From contig CAMHUC010000003.1 in NCBI GenBank assembly GCA_946188155.1, positions 38,957-102,956 of the forward strand: DNA of 64,000 bases. The letters run 5' to 3'. Shown one piece after another: positions 25,759 through 34,183 of this stretch (the first letter of the stretch is position 1; each line of letters opens with the position of its first letter). The notes under the pieces were generated by a model. It was not told the DNA's origin, ran no database searches, and saw only the letters and a list, made by a program, of their open reading frames with translations. Source of the DNA: an uncultured bacterium. Lineage in GTDB: Bacteria; Bacteroidota; Bacteroidia; Bacteroidales; Bacteroidaceae. Position numbers and translations under genes: made by a program.

Positions 25759-27438
25759 TCAGAAGCCGTAGCACTTGGTTAGGAAATAGGACCGCTGCCA
25801 GTCCACAATCTTTCGCTGCGACTCCTTCTCCGGATGGATGTTGAACTCGTCGAACACCATCACCTGCTTGTCCTTCAGGTCGTAGAGCGGCCACTCCTTG
25901 GCTTTGCCGTCGGGAGAGAGGTCTGCTGAGATGCTCGGGTTGCCAGTCATGGCGAACTGTACCCACATCTTGCGCATGGTCTTCGAGAATGTCTCGTCGA
26001 ACGGCCGGCCTGTGTCGCCGTCCAGCTCCGGATGCTTGAACAGCGGCGCAAGAGCCATGCCGTGGCCGCACTTCATCAGCGGCAGCGCCGACTCCACGGT
26101 GAAGTAGTAGGTGAATGACTTGCCCCCGGCCTTGGTCTGCTCCTCTGACAGGCGGATACATGGCGCGTTGAACATCAGCTGGCTCAGCAGCTTGCAGTAT
26201 GGCTCGTAATCCTCGCCCTCGACATCCTTGCAGAAGCTCTCCACGAGGGCCTTTTCCTGGTCTGTCAACGATCCCAGTTTCATCTCCTTGCGGGCGGCAG
26301 CCCACTCGGTGAAAGGCTCCGGGCCGCCCATCCCGACAAGGAAGAAGTTCATCTCGTCCTTGTTGACGCCATGCAGGTAGGTGATGTCCTTCACTGCCCC
26401 GTCGGCAACGGCCTGCCACGGATTTAGGGGCAGCAGTCGGCCGTCTCTTTCTGGAGCCAAGCGCAGGGGGAGCACTTCGGTCGCCGCAGCCACGAGTGTC
26501 TGGGCATCCACCTTCTGCAGGTCGGCGACGGTCTTGCAGTCCAGGGCCTCCATCAGTTCATTCGTAGCGGCGATGGCCGCTTCTGTAGATGTCGATAGGC
26601 CAGGGTTGCCGCTCAGGGCAATGACCTTGTTGAAATACTGATGCGAGCCATTGATTAGCGAGAGGCTCGTCACGCTGCCGCCTCCGGCCGACTCGCCCAT
26701 GATGGTCACGTTGCCGGGGTCGCCGCCGAATGCCGCTATGTTCTCATGCACCCACTTCAGCGCCTGCAGCTGGTCCATGAGTCCCAGGTTCTGAGCGTCG
26801 GGATAGTCCTTGCCGTCGGGCAGGTGCGACAGATGCAGGAAACCGAGCACGCCGAGCCTGTAGGCGACACTGACGATGATGACGTCGGGGTTCTCCTCTA
26901 CGAAGTTGTGGAAATCGTAGAGCGGGTCGACCGTTCCGCCGTAGGCGTAGGCACCGCCGTGAATCCACACGATGACGGGCTTCTTCTCTTCTGGCTTTTG
27001 GATTGGCTTCCACACATTCAGATACAGGCAGTTCTCGTCCTGATAATAGAAAGAAGACACCTCAACCTCCGGCTGTGGAGCGCTTTTCGCATTGTAATAG
27101 GCCTCATACACGCCGCTGTCGGGCACAACGTCTATCGGTGCTTTCCAGCGCAGTTCTCCTACAGGCTGTTTGCCCACATAGGGAATGCCCCTGAACACGA
27201 TGGTGCTATCCACCAGCTTGCCGACAAAAGTGCCGTTTACACACTTCACAGCCAGCGACTGATCGTAAGTGCTGTCTGTTATCTCTTTGTTCTCACCATA
27301 GAAAGCCCTTACTTTCTCTTTAATTTCTGATACTTCCATTTCTTCCGCAGATTTATTATTTTTACAGCCTGTAGCAACAACTATTGTGGCGCACGCAAGG
27401 ATGGTCGCAAGCATCCATATCTTATTCTTGTTCACCAT
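25759..27438 (-). CDS. Carboxylesterase type B lipoprotein 1
   Basis: 559 residues from ATG 27438 (a GTG two codons earlier is also in frame). Lipobox V-V-A-T-G-C. The esterase/lipase family triad is complete: oxyanion-hole strand VIVWIHGGAYAYGG, Ser250 in IMGESAGGGS, Glu362 in GVNKDEMNFF and His459 in KCGHGMAL. EDENCLYLNV-type block is present as QDENCLYLNVW. It hydrolyses carboxylic esters, probably in the periplasm or on the surface. It lies 67 nt after amidohydrolase 1, downstream of AraC 1, in what looks like one transcription unit. It is the best-preserved secreted copy in the window. Substrate unknown; plant phenolic or acetyl esters are only a guess. Confidence 0.88.
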   Translation of the reverse strand: MVNKNKIWMLATILACATIVVATGCKNNKSAEEMEVSEIKEKVRAFYGENKEITDSTYDQSLAVKCVNGTFVGKLVDSTIVFRGIPYVGKQPVGELRWKAPIDVVPDSGVYEAYYNAKSAPQPEVEVSSFYYQDENCLYLNVWKPIQKPEEKKPVIVWIHGGAYAYGGTVDPLYDFHNFVEENPDVIIVSVAYRLGVLGFLHLSHLPDGKDYPDAQNLGLMDQLQALKWVHENIAAFGGDPGNVTIMGESAGGGSVTSLSLINGSHQYFNKVIALSGNPGLSTSTEAAIAATNELMEALDCKTVADLQKVDAQTLVAAATEVLPLRLAPERDGRLLPLNPWQAVADGAVKDITYLHGVNKDEMNFFLVGMGGPEPFTEWAAARKEMKLGSLTDQEKALVESFCKDVEGEDYEPYCKLLSQLMFNAPCIRLSEEQTKAGGKSFTYYFTVESALPLMKCGHGMALAPLFKHPELDGDTGRPFDETFSKTMRKMWVQFAMTGNPSISADLSPDGKAKEWPLYDLKDKQVMVFDEFNIHPEKESQRKIVDWQRSYFLTKCYGF

Positions 27439-27505
27439 TGTCACTTTTTATTATTTGATTTATTACTTATTACTACAGCGGTAGCAAATTCTTCATTCTT
27501 AACTC

Positions 27506-29254
27506 TTAATTCCCATAGACCTTCTTTCCCTCGAAATAGGTTGCTGCTGGCTTGGCCTCATGAATCTCGTTCACTGGGCAAGTCAGCACGTCCTTGGTGA
27601 CGAGCAGGAAGTCGGCATACTTGCCTTCCTTGACGCTGCCTCGCTCGTCCTCCAGGAACATCTGCTTGGCCACATTGATGGTCAGCGCCGTGAGAGCCTG
27701 TTCGCGGGTGAGGCACTCTTCCGGCCACCAGGGCTTGCCGTTCTCGGCGTGATACACGCCAGTCATCGCAATCTCCATGATGCTGAACGGGTCGTCGGGG
27801 CTGCCGCTCAGTGCGGGGAAGTCGGAGTGCGACGACACGTTGATGCCATAGTCGAAGTACGACTTCATCGGATAGCCCTTGTCCTTCAGGCCTTCAGGCA
27901 GTATCTGCATCAGCTCTGCCTGCAGCTCATTGGTGGCATGGTGCCAGAGCAGGCCTTCGCTGACCTGAATGTTATGGTCGGCGATGCGCTTGAAGTCTTC
28001 CTTGCTGACGCCATACACGTGGATAAGCGTATTGCGCATCTCGTCCTTTCCGCCGTTGACGTAGGCATTGACGATACGATTTACACCTTTGTTACCCATC
28101 ACGTGTACATGCATGGTGATGCCCATGGCGTTGGCCTTGCGGGTGATGTCGGTCAGTTCCTCTTCCGACCAGTTGGGGATGCCCTGCTTGCCGCCGGGAT
28201 AGAGCGGGTCTATGAATCCGGTGCCGCTCTCCACCGTGCCGTCCATGAAGAGCTTGAGCCAGCGAGTCTTGATGTGCGCCGACTCGTATTGCTTCGTGGC
28301 GGCAACCTTCTCCAGGGTCTTGTCCACGTCCATCCAGCTGTCCAGCTCCCACGATGTGCCTAAGACGAAGTGCATCTGGCCGGCCTGATCCATCTGCTGG
28401 GCGGCCTTGTAGAAGTTGTCGTTGAAGAAATAGGATGAGTAGCCGTCGAGATACATCGTGTAGCCCTCCGAGAGCAGCTGCTCCTGGATCTTTGGCATGT
28501 TGGCCTTGGCGACGTCCATGGAGAAGAGGTTTTCATTGTCTAAGAAGGAACGCACGTAGGTGCCCGCCTGTTCCGATAGGAACCCGTTGGGCGTACCGTC
28601 GGCTCCCATTCCTATCTCACCGCCCCGCATCTCCTTCTTGAGCACGGTGCCGTCGGCCTTCATGATGTCGGCATTGACCAGTGCGAGGGTGTTCGTCAGC
28701 CCCTTGTGGCCTTCCTCGTCGGCAAAGTAGATGGGTATGTCGCTGCAGATGGCATCCAGCTGCTGGCGGGTGGGCAGGTTTTTCGGGAACTCTATCATGT
28801 TCCATCCTTGGCCGAAGATAGCCTTTGCACCCGTCTCCCTGGCCTTCTTGACAGCACCGGGCACTATTTCCGTAAGGAATTTGTGTACGTCATCCTCCAT
28901 ACTCATTATTGTGCCGACCGACTGTATGGCATAGCCTCCGAAATAGTGGGCGTGGCCATTGCCGCAGCCGGGCATTACGAGGCCCTTGTCGGTATAGTCC
29001 ACCACCTCGGTCTTGCCTTCCTCGACAAAGGCCTCGGCGCCTGCCTTGTCGCCTACATAGACGTACTTGCCGTCCTTCACGGCAAAGGCCTCTGCCATCT
29101 GGTTGCCTTCGGCGGTGAAGATCTTGCCATAGACTACGAGGTCGGCACCAGCCTTGCTCTTGCAACTGGAAAGCAAGCCCATCCCGACAATGACACTGGC
29201 GACTGCAATGCACGAGAGCATCTTCATCATACTCATTCGAATTGTTCGTCTCAT
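27506..29254 (-). CDS. YtcJ-like amidohydrolase lipoprotein 1
   Basis: 582 residues from ATG 29254 (MRRTIRMSMMKM); lipobox L-L-S-S-C. It belongs to the metal-dependent amidohydrolase superfamily (YtcJ/N-substituted formamide deformylase type, Amidohydro_3). Ligands visible: H-x-H in GNGHAHYF, KLFMDGTVESG, MHVHVMG, IHVYG and the catalytic Asp in SSHSDFPA. It is unusual in being a lipoprotein; the paralogues at 58210 and 59861 have no signal. It lies downstream of AraC 1, with its own -7 box at 29296, and upstream of carboxylesterase 1. Likely hydrolysis of an amide or cyclic amide in the envelope; substrate unknown. Confidence 0.85.
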   Translation of the reverse strand: MRRTIRMSMMKMLSCIAVASVIVGMGLLSSCKSKAGADLVVYGKIFTAEGNQMAEAFAVKDGKYVYVGDKAGAEAFVEEGKTEVVDYTDKGLVMPGCGNGHAHYFGGYAIQSVGTIMSMEDDVHKFLTEIVPGAVKKARETGAKAIFGQGWNMIEFPKNLPTRQQLDAICSDIPIYFADEEGHKGLTNTLALVNADIMKADGTVLKKEMRGGEIGMGADGTPNGFLSEQAGTYVRSFLDNENLFSMDVAKANMPKIQEQLLSEGYTMYLDGYSSYFFNDNFYKAAQQMDQAGQMHFVLGTSWELDSWMDVDKTLEKVAATKQYESAHIKTRWLKLFMDGTVESGTGFIDPLYPGGKQGIPNWSEEELTDITRKANAMGITMHVHVMGNKGVNRIVNAYVNGGKDEMRNTLIHVYGVSKEDFKRIADHNIQVSEGLLWHHATNELQAELMQILPEGLKDKGYPMKSYFDYGINVSSHSDFPALSGSPDDPFSIMEIAMTGVYHAENGKPWWPEECLTREQALTALTINVAKQMFLEDERGSVKEGKYADFLLVTKDVLTCPVNEIHEAKPAATYFEGKKVYGN

Positions 29255-29295
29255 AATAGTTTTCTTTTTGATTACACTATTAGTTTTAGTTGGCG

Positions 29296-29303
29296 CAAAG
29301 TTA
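29296..29303 (-). promoter_or_regulatory. -7 box of amidohydrolase 1 / carboxylesterase 1
   Basis: TAACTTTG (minus strand) matches TAnnTTTG, 41 nt before the chosen ATG. Confidence 0.6.
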
Positions 29304-29416
29304 GTCAAATCTTTTGATAATCGCTACACCCCACCAGTCCGTGGAGTGCATTTTTTACTATTACAAAGCGAAATTAACGATATTGAAGTCGATAGCCTCT
29401 TGAGCCTGTCCTGCTT

Positions 29417-30559
29417 CTACTTCGTCGTGTTACGCATCCACTCCGTAGCAGTCATTCCCATGGTCTGCTTGAAGGCGGTATTGAATGTGCCGTAACTGCG
29501 GAAACCGCTCTGGAAGGCCAGCTGCTGCACCGTTACGGGCTGATGGGCAGTGGCCGACTCTTGGTACAGGTTGATGAAGTGCCGGATGCGCAGACCGTTG
29601 ATGTAGCCGTTGTAGGTGGTGTGCTGCATGGCAAAGTGCTGACTGAGATAGACGCGGTTGACACCTATCTGCTTGGCGAGCTGGGAGAGGGAAATGTCGT
29701 TCTGCAGGTAGAGTTGCGGCTCCTCGCAGTATTGTTTCAGCAGTGGTCCGATCTTGTTGCGGATGGATAGTGAGGGGTCTTGAGGTTTTGGGGTAGTAAG
29801 GTTGTCAGGTGATGTCACCTCAAAACCTAAGAGCGGAGCGACCTCATGACCTGAAACCTCTTGGACAGTCAGGTCGCTCAGCGTCTCTGCCCTCCAGAGG
29901 AAATAGCAGACGAGTAGTGCAACGATTACCTGCATGACGAATTCGTATGCCTGCCCCCCTATCTCAAATGTATAGATACCCAATGCCAAGAGCATGACGG
30001 CCATCACCACTAAGCTCTGCCACACTTCCTTGTGCTCCAGGTCGGCATAGTTGTCGTGCAGCCATCGGCCGTATTGCCTCGTCGCACGAACCATATATAT
30101 AATAATGCCAATGCACATCAACAGGAAATAGCCATATATGAACGGCAAGAGGGTTACCCTGCCGGCGGCAACACACAGCGCTCCTGCCGCCACGAGTGGT
30201 GCCACCACCACGCCGACGGGCCACAGCGGGCGCCGACGGTCTTGCAGCATGACGAGCAATACCACTATCGCCAGGGGGAATACCGTCATGCTGTCGAGCA
30301 GCCCGCCTACGAGATAGCTCAGGCTGACCCAGTCTTTTGAGGTGAGGACATACATCGGCAGATAGCACACGTGGCTCAATGTGATGGCGGCAAAGAGGGC
30401 TGCCGTCCACCGGCGCAGACGTATCGGCGGCGTGATGTCGGCGGCAAAGGCATTGCCCCGCCGCAGTAGCAGATAGGCGCAGGCAATCAGGCTCAATGCT
30501 GCCACCCCTCCGTAAAACACCAAGAAAATATTGTTCAGTACCTGTTGTTCGTCGGGCAT
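29417..30559 (-). CDS. Membrane-anchored AraC-family regulator 1
   Basis: 380 residues. The N-terminal 220 residues hold six or seven hydrophobic helices (for example FYGGVAALSLIACAYLLL). The C-terminal 100 residues are an AraC double helix-turn-helix (LSQLAKQIGVNRVYLSQHFA, then QQLAFQSGFRSYGTFNTAFKQTMGMTATEWM). A variable linker around residues 230-270 separates them. No kinase domain is present, so it probably senses an envelope signal directly. It follows the AAA/nuclease gene by 33 nt and precedes amidohydrolase 1. Two paralogues lie at 37693 and 56869. Probable targets are the adjacent hydrolase genes. Confidence 0.85.
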   Translation of the reverse strand: MPDEQQVLNNIFLVFYGGVAALSLIACAYLLLRRGNAFAADITPPIRLRRWTAALFAAITLSHVCYLPMYVLTSKDWVSLSYLVGGLLDSMTVFPLAIVVLLVMLQDRRRPLWPVGVVVAPLVAAGALCVAAGRVTLLPFIYGYFLLMCIGIIIYMVRATRQYGRWLHDNYADLEHKEVWQSLVVMAVMLLALGIYTFEIGGQAYEFVMQVIVALLVCYFLWRAETLSDLTVQEVSGHEVAPLLGFEVTSPDNLTTPKPQDPSLSIRNKIGPLLKQYCEEPQLYLQNDISLSQLAKQIGVNRVYLSQHFAMQHTTYNGYINGLRIRHFINLYQESATAHQPVTVQQLAFQSGFRSYGTFNTAFKQTMGMTATEWMRNTTK

Positions 30560-30592
30560 GGTGAATACTCATTCGTTGTTATCGTCCTAAGT

Positions 30593-32317
30593 TCATTCCA
30601 CCTCATCCAGCCGCAGCAGCTTCGACCCCCGGAACTGGACGATGACGAGGTGCAGCTGCGTGTCGCGGCTCAGCAGGGCCACGCGGCTTCCGGCACCGTA
30701 CTTCCGTATCTGCGCCTCTGCCTCCTGCCACTGGCTTATGGCCTCCTCATCGGTGGCGTCTGCCTTCAGGTATTTCAACTCGATGATGTAGGAGTGGGCG
30801 ATGTCGGGCTGCCGCAGCTTGTCGGGCATGAGGAAAAAGTCGCAATAACCGTGGTTCAATTCCACTTCGGGAGCCGTCAGGTAGCCCTGATACATGTTCA
30901 GGTAGGCCAGGAAATAGCCCTGCAAGTGCCGTTCCCCCTCAATGGCGGAGCGAACTGCCGAGTCCTCGCGGTAGCAGTCGGCGATATATTGCAGCAGGGC
31001 GCGCCACTCGCCCTCGTAGGCGGCACTCACGAACGCCTCCTTCAGCTGCCAGGTGTCGAGGTCGGCAGTGCGCTGGTACTCCTCTAAGAGGAAGTCATAG
31101 TACTGTCGGCGCACGTTGTTGTTGGGAATGCCGAGCCGCTGTTCGCCATGATACGTCCCCGTCATGGTGATCATGCCGTAGTAGTAGAGCAGCGAGATGA
31201 AGTTCTCCTTCTTGATCAGCTCGATGGCGGGGAAGTAGTCCTTCACCTTACTATATATATAGCCGTCCTGCGCGATGCGATGTACGATTCTCCGGCGGTA
31301 CGAGTCGATGGTGTCGAGGCGGATCAGCTGGCGCAGCTTGGTGTAGTCGGTCTTGGCGTTGGGGTCCTCCATCGAGTCGGGGGGAGTGCCAAGAGTCAGT
31401 AGAGTATTGACGTAGTACGTCACCATGTTCGAGTTGAACATCTTCGGATCGGTCTTGAGCGACCGCTCGGCGAAGCAGTAGTTGTCGTACCACGGGCGCA
31501 TCTGGTCGAGCATCTCGTCGGTGGACAATTCAGTGCCCGACAGCGGGCGGTAGTAGTCGAGCATGACCCTCACCTCCGGCTCGCTGAAGCCAAGCACCTG
31601 GTTGAACCACGGGTTGGTAGTGATGTTGGTGGCGATGTTGTAGCCGCTGGTCAGGTCGTCCATCGTCACGGGCGACACGCCCATCATCAGTATGCGATCG
31701 AAGTTGCCCTTGAAGAGCTTGAACAGGTCGCGGTAGAAGCCGTCGGCATGCGTCAGCGTGCGGTAGACGGCCTCGCCGTGCTGTGCGAGTACGGTATTGG
31801 TGAAGTTGTCGTACTCGTCGAGAATCAGGTAGAGACGGTTGCCGTATTTCCTGGCTGTATCCAAGATGTAGTTCAATTTGCCGTTGGCACTGTGGTATTG
31901 TTTCACCTCCTTGACGAAGCCGTCAAAGTACATGTCCTCATATTTGCTGGCAAAACTGTTCAGGGTGATGTCCATGTAGAGATCGAGGTTTTCCTTCAAC
32001 TGGTCAATGGTCCCCGTTACCCTTGAGAAGTCGAGCCTCATTACCTGGAACCTGCCTCGGTTCTCCGTCGGGTGCTCGTGAATCCACAGCCCGCCGAACA
32101 GCCGGTCCCAATCTCCTGTCTGCTTGCAGTCGTAATAACTCTCCAATAGGCTCAACATCAGCGTCTTTCCGAATCGCCGCGGACGACAGAAGAACAGAAA
32201 GCTGCTCACCTGTTCGAACTTAGGTATCCAGGCGGTCTTGTCCACATAATAGTAGTTCTCTATCCGGATGCGGCGGAAGTCGGCGATGCCCATCGGCAAT
32301 AGCTTGAAGTCTGGCAT
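30593..32317 (-). CDS. AAA-like ATPase/PD-(D/E)XK nuclease protein 1
   Basis: 574 residues. Residues 1-300 are the AAA-ATPase-like domain (PF09820 type) with FCRPRRFGKTLMLS (Walker A variant, Lys51/Thr52) and LYLILDEYDNFTN. Residues about 490-560 hold a PD-(D/E)XK nuclease-like domain (PF08011 type) with CDFFLMPD and YIIELKYLK. The family is greatly expanded in Bacteroidetes; its biological role is not settled, and it has been linked to mobile DNA or defence. Long stretches are identical in DNA to the copy at 42314. It has its own promoter (32353-32384) and is followed by AraC 1. Confidence 0.88.
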   Translation of the reverse strand: MPDFKLLPMGIADFRRIRIENYYYVDKTAWIPKFEQVSSFLFFCRPRRFGKTLMLSLLESYYDCKQTGDWDRLFGGLWIHEHPTENRGRFQVMRLDFSRVTGTIDQLKENLDLYMDITLNSFASKYEDMYFDGFVKEVKQYHSANGKLNYILDTARKYGNRLYLILDEYDNFTNTVLAQHGEAVYRTLTHADGFYRDLFKLFKGNFDRILMMGVSPVTMDDLTSGYNIATNITTNPWFNQVLGFSEPEVRVMLDYYRPLSGTELSTDEMLDQMRPWYDNYCFAERSLKTDPKMFNSNMVTYYVNTLLTLGTPPDSMEDPNAKTDYTKLRQLIRLDTIDSYRRRIVHRIAQDGYIYSKVKDYFPAIELIKKENFISLLYYYGMITMTGTYHGEQRLGIPNNNVRRQYYDFLLEEYQRTADLDTWQLKEAFVSAAYEGEWRALLQYIADCYREDSAVRSAIEGERHLQGYFLAYLNMYQGYLTAPEVELNHGYCDFFLMPDKLRQPDIAHSYIIELKYLKADATDEEAISQWQEAEAQIRKYGAGSRVALLSRDTQLHLVIVQFRGSKLLRLDEVE

Positions 32318-32352
32318 AAGCGTCTAAATATGATTTACATGAAACACCGCTG

Positions 32353-32384
32353 CAAAGATACGAAGAATTGGGTGAAAAACCAAA
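32353..32384 (-). promoter_or_regulatory. Promoter of AAA/nuclease 1
   Basis: -7 box TATCTTTG (32353-32360) and -33 TTTG (32381-32384), 20 nt apart on the minus strand. The same spacing and similar words precede copies at 44035 and 63645. Confidence 0.72.
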
Positions 32385-32404
32385 TTTCCCAACTCATTTC
32401 TTAT

Positions 32405-33364
32405 TTATCCAATGCCATTGCTTATCAGCTCGAAAGCATAAATACAATAGAAAGTGCCTACAATGAACAGCAGGATGGTGATGACGAATGGGATGAACGA
32501 CACCAGTATGCGCCAGACGGTGTTTGCAAGGCTGTAGCCCGTCAGCTGTTTAATGGCGACGACGGCCAGCAGCAGCGACAGCAGATTATATATGACTTCA
32601 ACCTTCGGGCTGAAGCACAGCAGCGAAGGCAGGATGCTGTAGATGAGCAGCATGTTGATGATATAGACCATCGCCACGAAGCACTCGGAGAAGCGAAGGT
32701 CGGGCGTGGCAGGTCCGTGGCGGAACAACAGCCAGAGGGGCACGGAGAAGAGCATCAGGAAGATCAGCTCCGTCACTGCACCATGCTTCCCTCCCCACTC
32801 AAAGGCCACGTCAATGAGCGAGTGGGCTTTCTTCTTTGTCTCCATTTTCGCCTCGTTCCATTCCTTGGCCTCTTCGGCGGGCTTTTCCTCGACCTTCCCT
32901 TCGGGTTGCTCCTTCTGCACCCCGAGGCGATTACCTATGAAGTCTAACCCAGCCCCCAGGATTCGCATATACTCATTCTCGTACTTCTCGGCGCGGTCGA
33001 TGCCCTGGATGTTCAGGCCCGTATCCACCAATATCGAGAGCGTGCAGAGCAAGAAGAACATCTTGAACGGTGGGAAATAGGCCATCTGCATGCCCGAGAG
33101 ATAGTCGCGGATCATGTAGCCAGGGCGCAGCACGAGGTCGCGGATCGAGCGGAACATACCGCGATTGCCCACGCCCCATACATCGAGGAACAGCAGCAGG
33201 GCATTCTTGAACGAGTAGCGCCCTATCCTGGCCGATTGTCCGCAGCAGGGACAGTAATTACCCTGATACTCGTGCCCACAGGTGTAGCAGCGATGATGCT
33301 CTCCCGTCATCGTCGGCACGCGAGAGGGCCGTTGCTGCCACTGGCGAAACGCCTTCCACTTCAT
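32405..33364 (-). CDS. DUF3667 zinc-ribbon membrane protein 1
   Basis: 319 residues from ATG 33364 (MKWKAFRQW). An N-terminal zinc ribbon C-Y-T-C-G-H-E-Y-Q-G-N-Y-C-P-C-C-G-Q is followed by ARIGRYSFKNALLLFLDV and GMFRSIRDLVLRPGYMIRDYLSG, the conserved DUF3667 block, then four or more membrane helices. A charged loop (KEQPEGKVEEKPAEEAKEW) lies in the middle. Function unknown. Its ATG overlaps the stop of a truncated AAA/nuclease fragment as ATGA, so translation may depend on that fragment. A paralogue at 51421 has its own promoter. Confidence 0.8.
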   Translation of the reverse strand: MKWKAFRQWQQRPSRVPTMTGEHHRCYTCGHEYQGNYCPCCGQSARIGRYSFKNALLLFLDVWGVGNRGMFRSIRDLVLRPGYMIRDYLSGMQMAYFPPFKMFFLLCTLSILVDTGLNIQGIDRAEKYENEYMRILGAGLDFIGNRLGVQKEQPEGKVEEKPAEEAKEWNEAKMETKKKAHSLIDVAFEWGGKHGAVTELIFLMLFSVPLWLLFRHGPATPDLRFSECFVAMVYIINMLLIYSILPSLLCFSPKVEVIYNLLSLLLAVVAIKQLTGYSLANTVWRILVSFIPFVITILLFIVGTFYCIYAFELISNGIG

Positions 33365-33579
33365 GATCGTCCGCGTATGTTGCTGCTGCAGTCGTAGTAA
33401 CTCTCCATGACGCTCAGCATGAGCGTCTTGCCGAATCGCCGCGGGCGGCAGAAGAACAGGAAACTGCTCACCTGCTCGAACTTCGGAATCCACGCGGTCT
33501 TGTCCACATAATAGTAGTTCTCCCGCCGGATGCGGCGGAAGTCGGCGATGCCCATCGGCAATAGCTTGAAGTCTGGCAT
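33361..33579 (-). pseudogene. N-terminal fragment of an AAA/nuclease gene
   Basis: 72 codons: the first 64 match the AAA/nuclease paralogues up to just after the Walker A (LMLSVMESYYDC), then eight unrelated residues (SSNIRGRS) and a stop. The stop overlaps the ATG of the DUF3667 gene. The copied upstream sequence ends about 30 nt before the start, and the usual TAnnTTTG promoter is absent. It is either a dead fragment or a leader peptide coupled to DUF3667. Confidence 0.8.
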
Positions 33580-33641
33580 AAGCGTCTAAATATGATTTAT
33601 GTAATACATGATACTACAGACCTTCGATTTCGTCGCGGTCT

Positions 33642-33938
33642 CTAACGGGTTCTCTCATATATCAGTTTCTTGTCTTGATTAATACTTTCTCTCACTCTCG
33701 GGCGTAATGTCTTCTCTGGCACGATATCAACGGGACGGTCGAGAATCTTCTCCAGATCGCAAATCATGGCAGCGTGTTTCAGCAGGCTCACACCGTCCTC
33801 GTCGAACTGCACGAGGATATCGACATCGCTGATTGGAGTTTCCTCGCCACGGGCGAAGGAGCCGAAAAGCCATGCCCGTTCGATGGGCTGGGTCTTGAAG
33901 TAGTCGGCTATCTTCTGGTTCATCATCTGGTTACTCAT
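33642..33938 (-). CDS. MNT-type minimal nucleotidyltransferase (orphan antitoxin-like)
   Basis: 98 residues from ATG 33938 (MSNQMMNQK), chosen because the -7 box is 27 nt upstream. LFGSFARGEETPISDVDILV is the G-S-x10-D-x-D nucleotidyltransferase signature of MNT proteins, which act as AMPylating antitoxins in HEPN/MNT toxin-antitoxin pairs. No HEPN gene lies on either side, which is unusual. The upstream region has three 33-bp repeats that overlap the -33 box, suggesting autoregulation. Alternatively it is a stand-alone nucleotidyltransferase of unknown target. Confidence 0.82.
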   Translation of the reverse strand: MSNQMMNQKIADYFKTQPIERAWLFGSFARGEETPISDVDILVQFDEDGVSLLKHAAMICDLEKILDRPVDIVPEKTLRPRVRESINQDKKLIYERTR

Positions 33939-33964
33939 AAACGTATTATTTCCGATTTGTGGTG

Positions 33965-34071
33965 CAAAAATAGCAAAATGATTCAATCCCCACAAATTTA
34001 TTTGATTAAAATATGCCAATCCTCACAAATTTTAATTTTGGAATATAGCCAATCTCCACAGATTTCCTTGT
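33965..34071 (-). promoter_or_regulatory. MNT promoter with three 33-bp direct repeats
   Basis: -7 box TATTTTTG (33965-33972) and -33 TTTG (33993-33996), 20 nt apart. Repeat units begin at 33984, 34017 and 34050 (core CAATCCTCACAAATTT, variable A/T-rich remainder). The first unit contains the -33 box. They look like operator iterons. Confidence 0.65.
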
Positions 34072-34121
34072 CCGATGCTGGTTCGCTGCTGGCCCTTACG
34101 CCAATCTGCGTCTTAATTACA

Positions 34122-34158
34122 GGGACGGCCCTTTTGCTGCTAACAAAAGAACCGTCCC
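34122..34158 (-). terminator. GGGACGG-type hairpin after the coiled-coil lipoprotein gene
   Basis: Arms GGGACGG..CTTTTG (34122-34136) and CAAAAG..CCGTCCC (34144-34158) with a 2-nt internal mismatch and loop CTGCTAA. An identical copy, over about 44 bp, lies at 58166-58202 after amidohydrolase 2. Confidence 0.7.
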
Positions 34159-34183
34159 CAAGTTATTAATGAGTTAATGCGAC

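Noticed and set aside
33984..34071. Three 33-bp repeats resembling a short CRISPR array
   Set aside because: The units are contiguous with no unique spacers, differ at several bases, and overlap a promoter; no cas gene is near.
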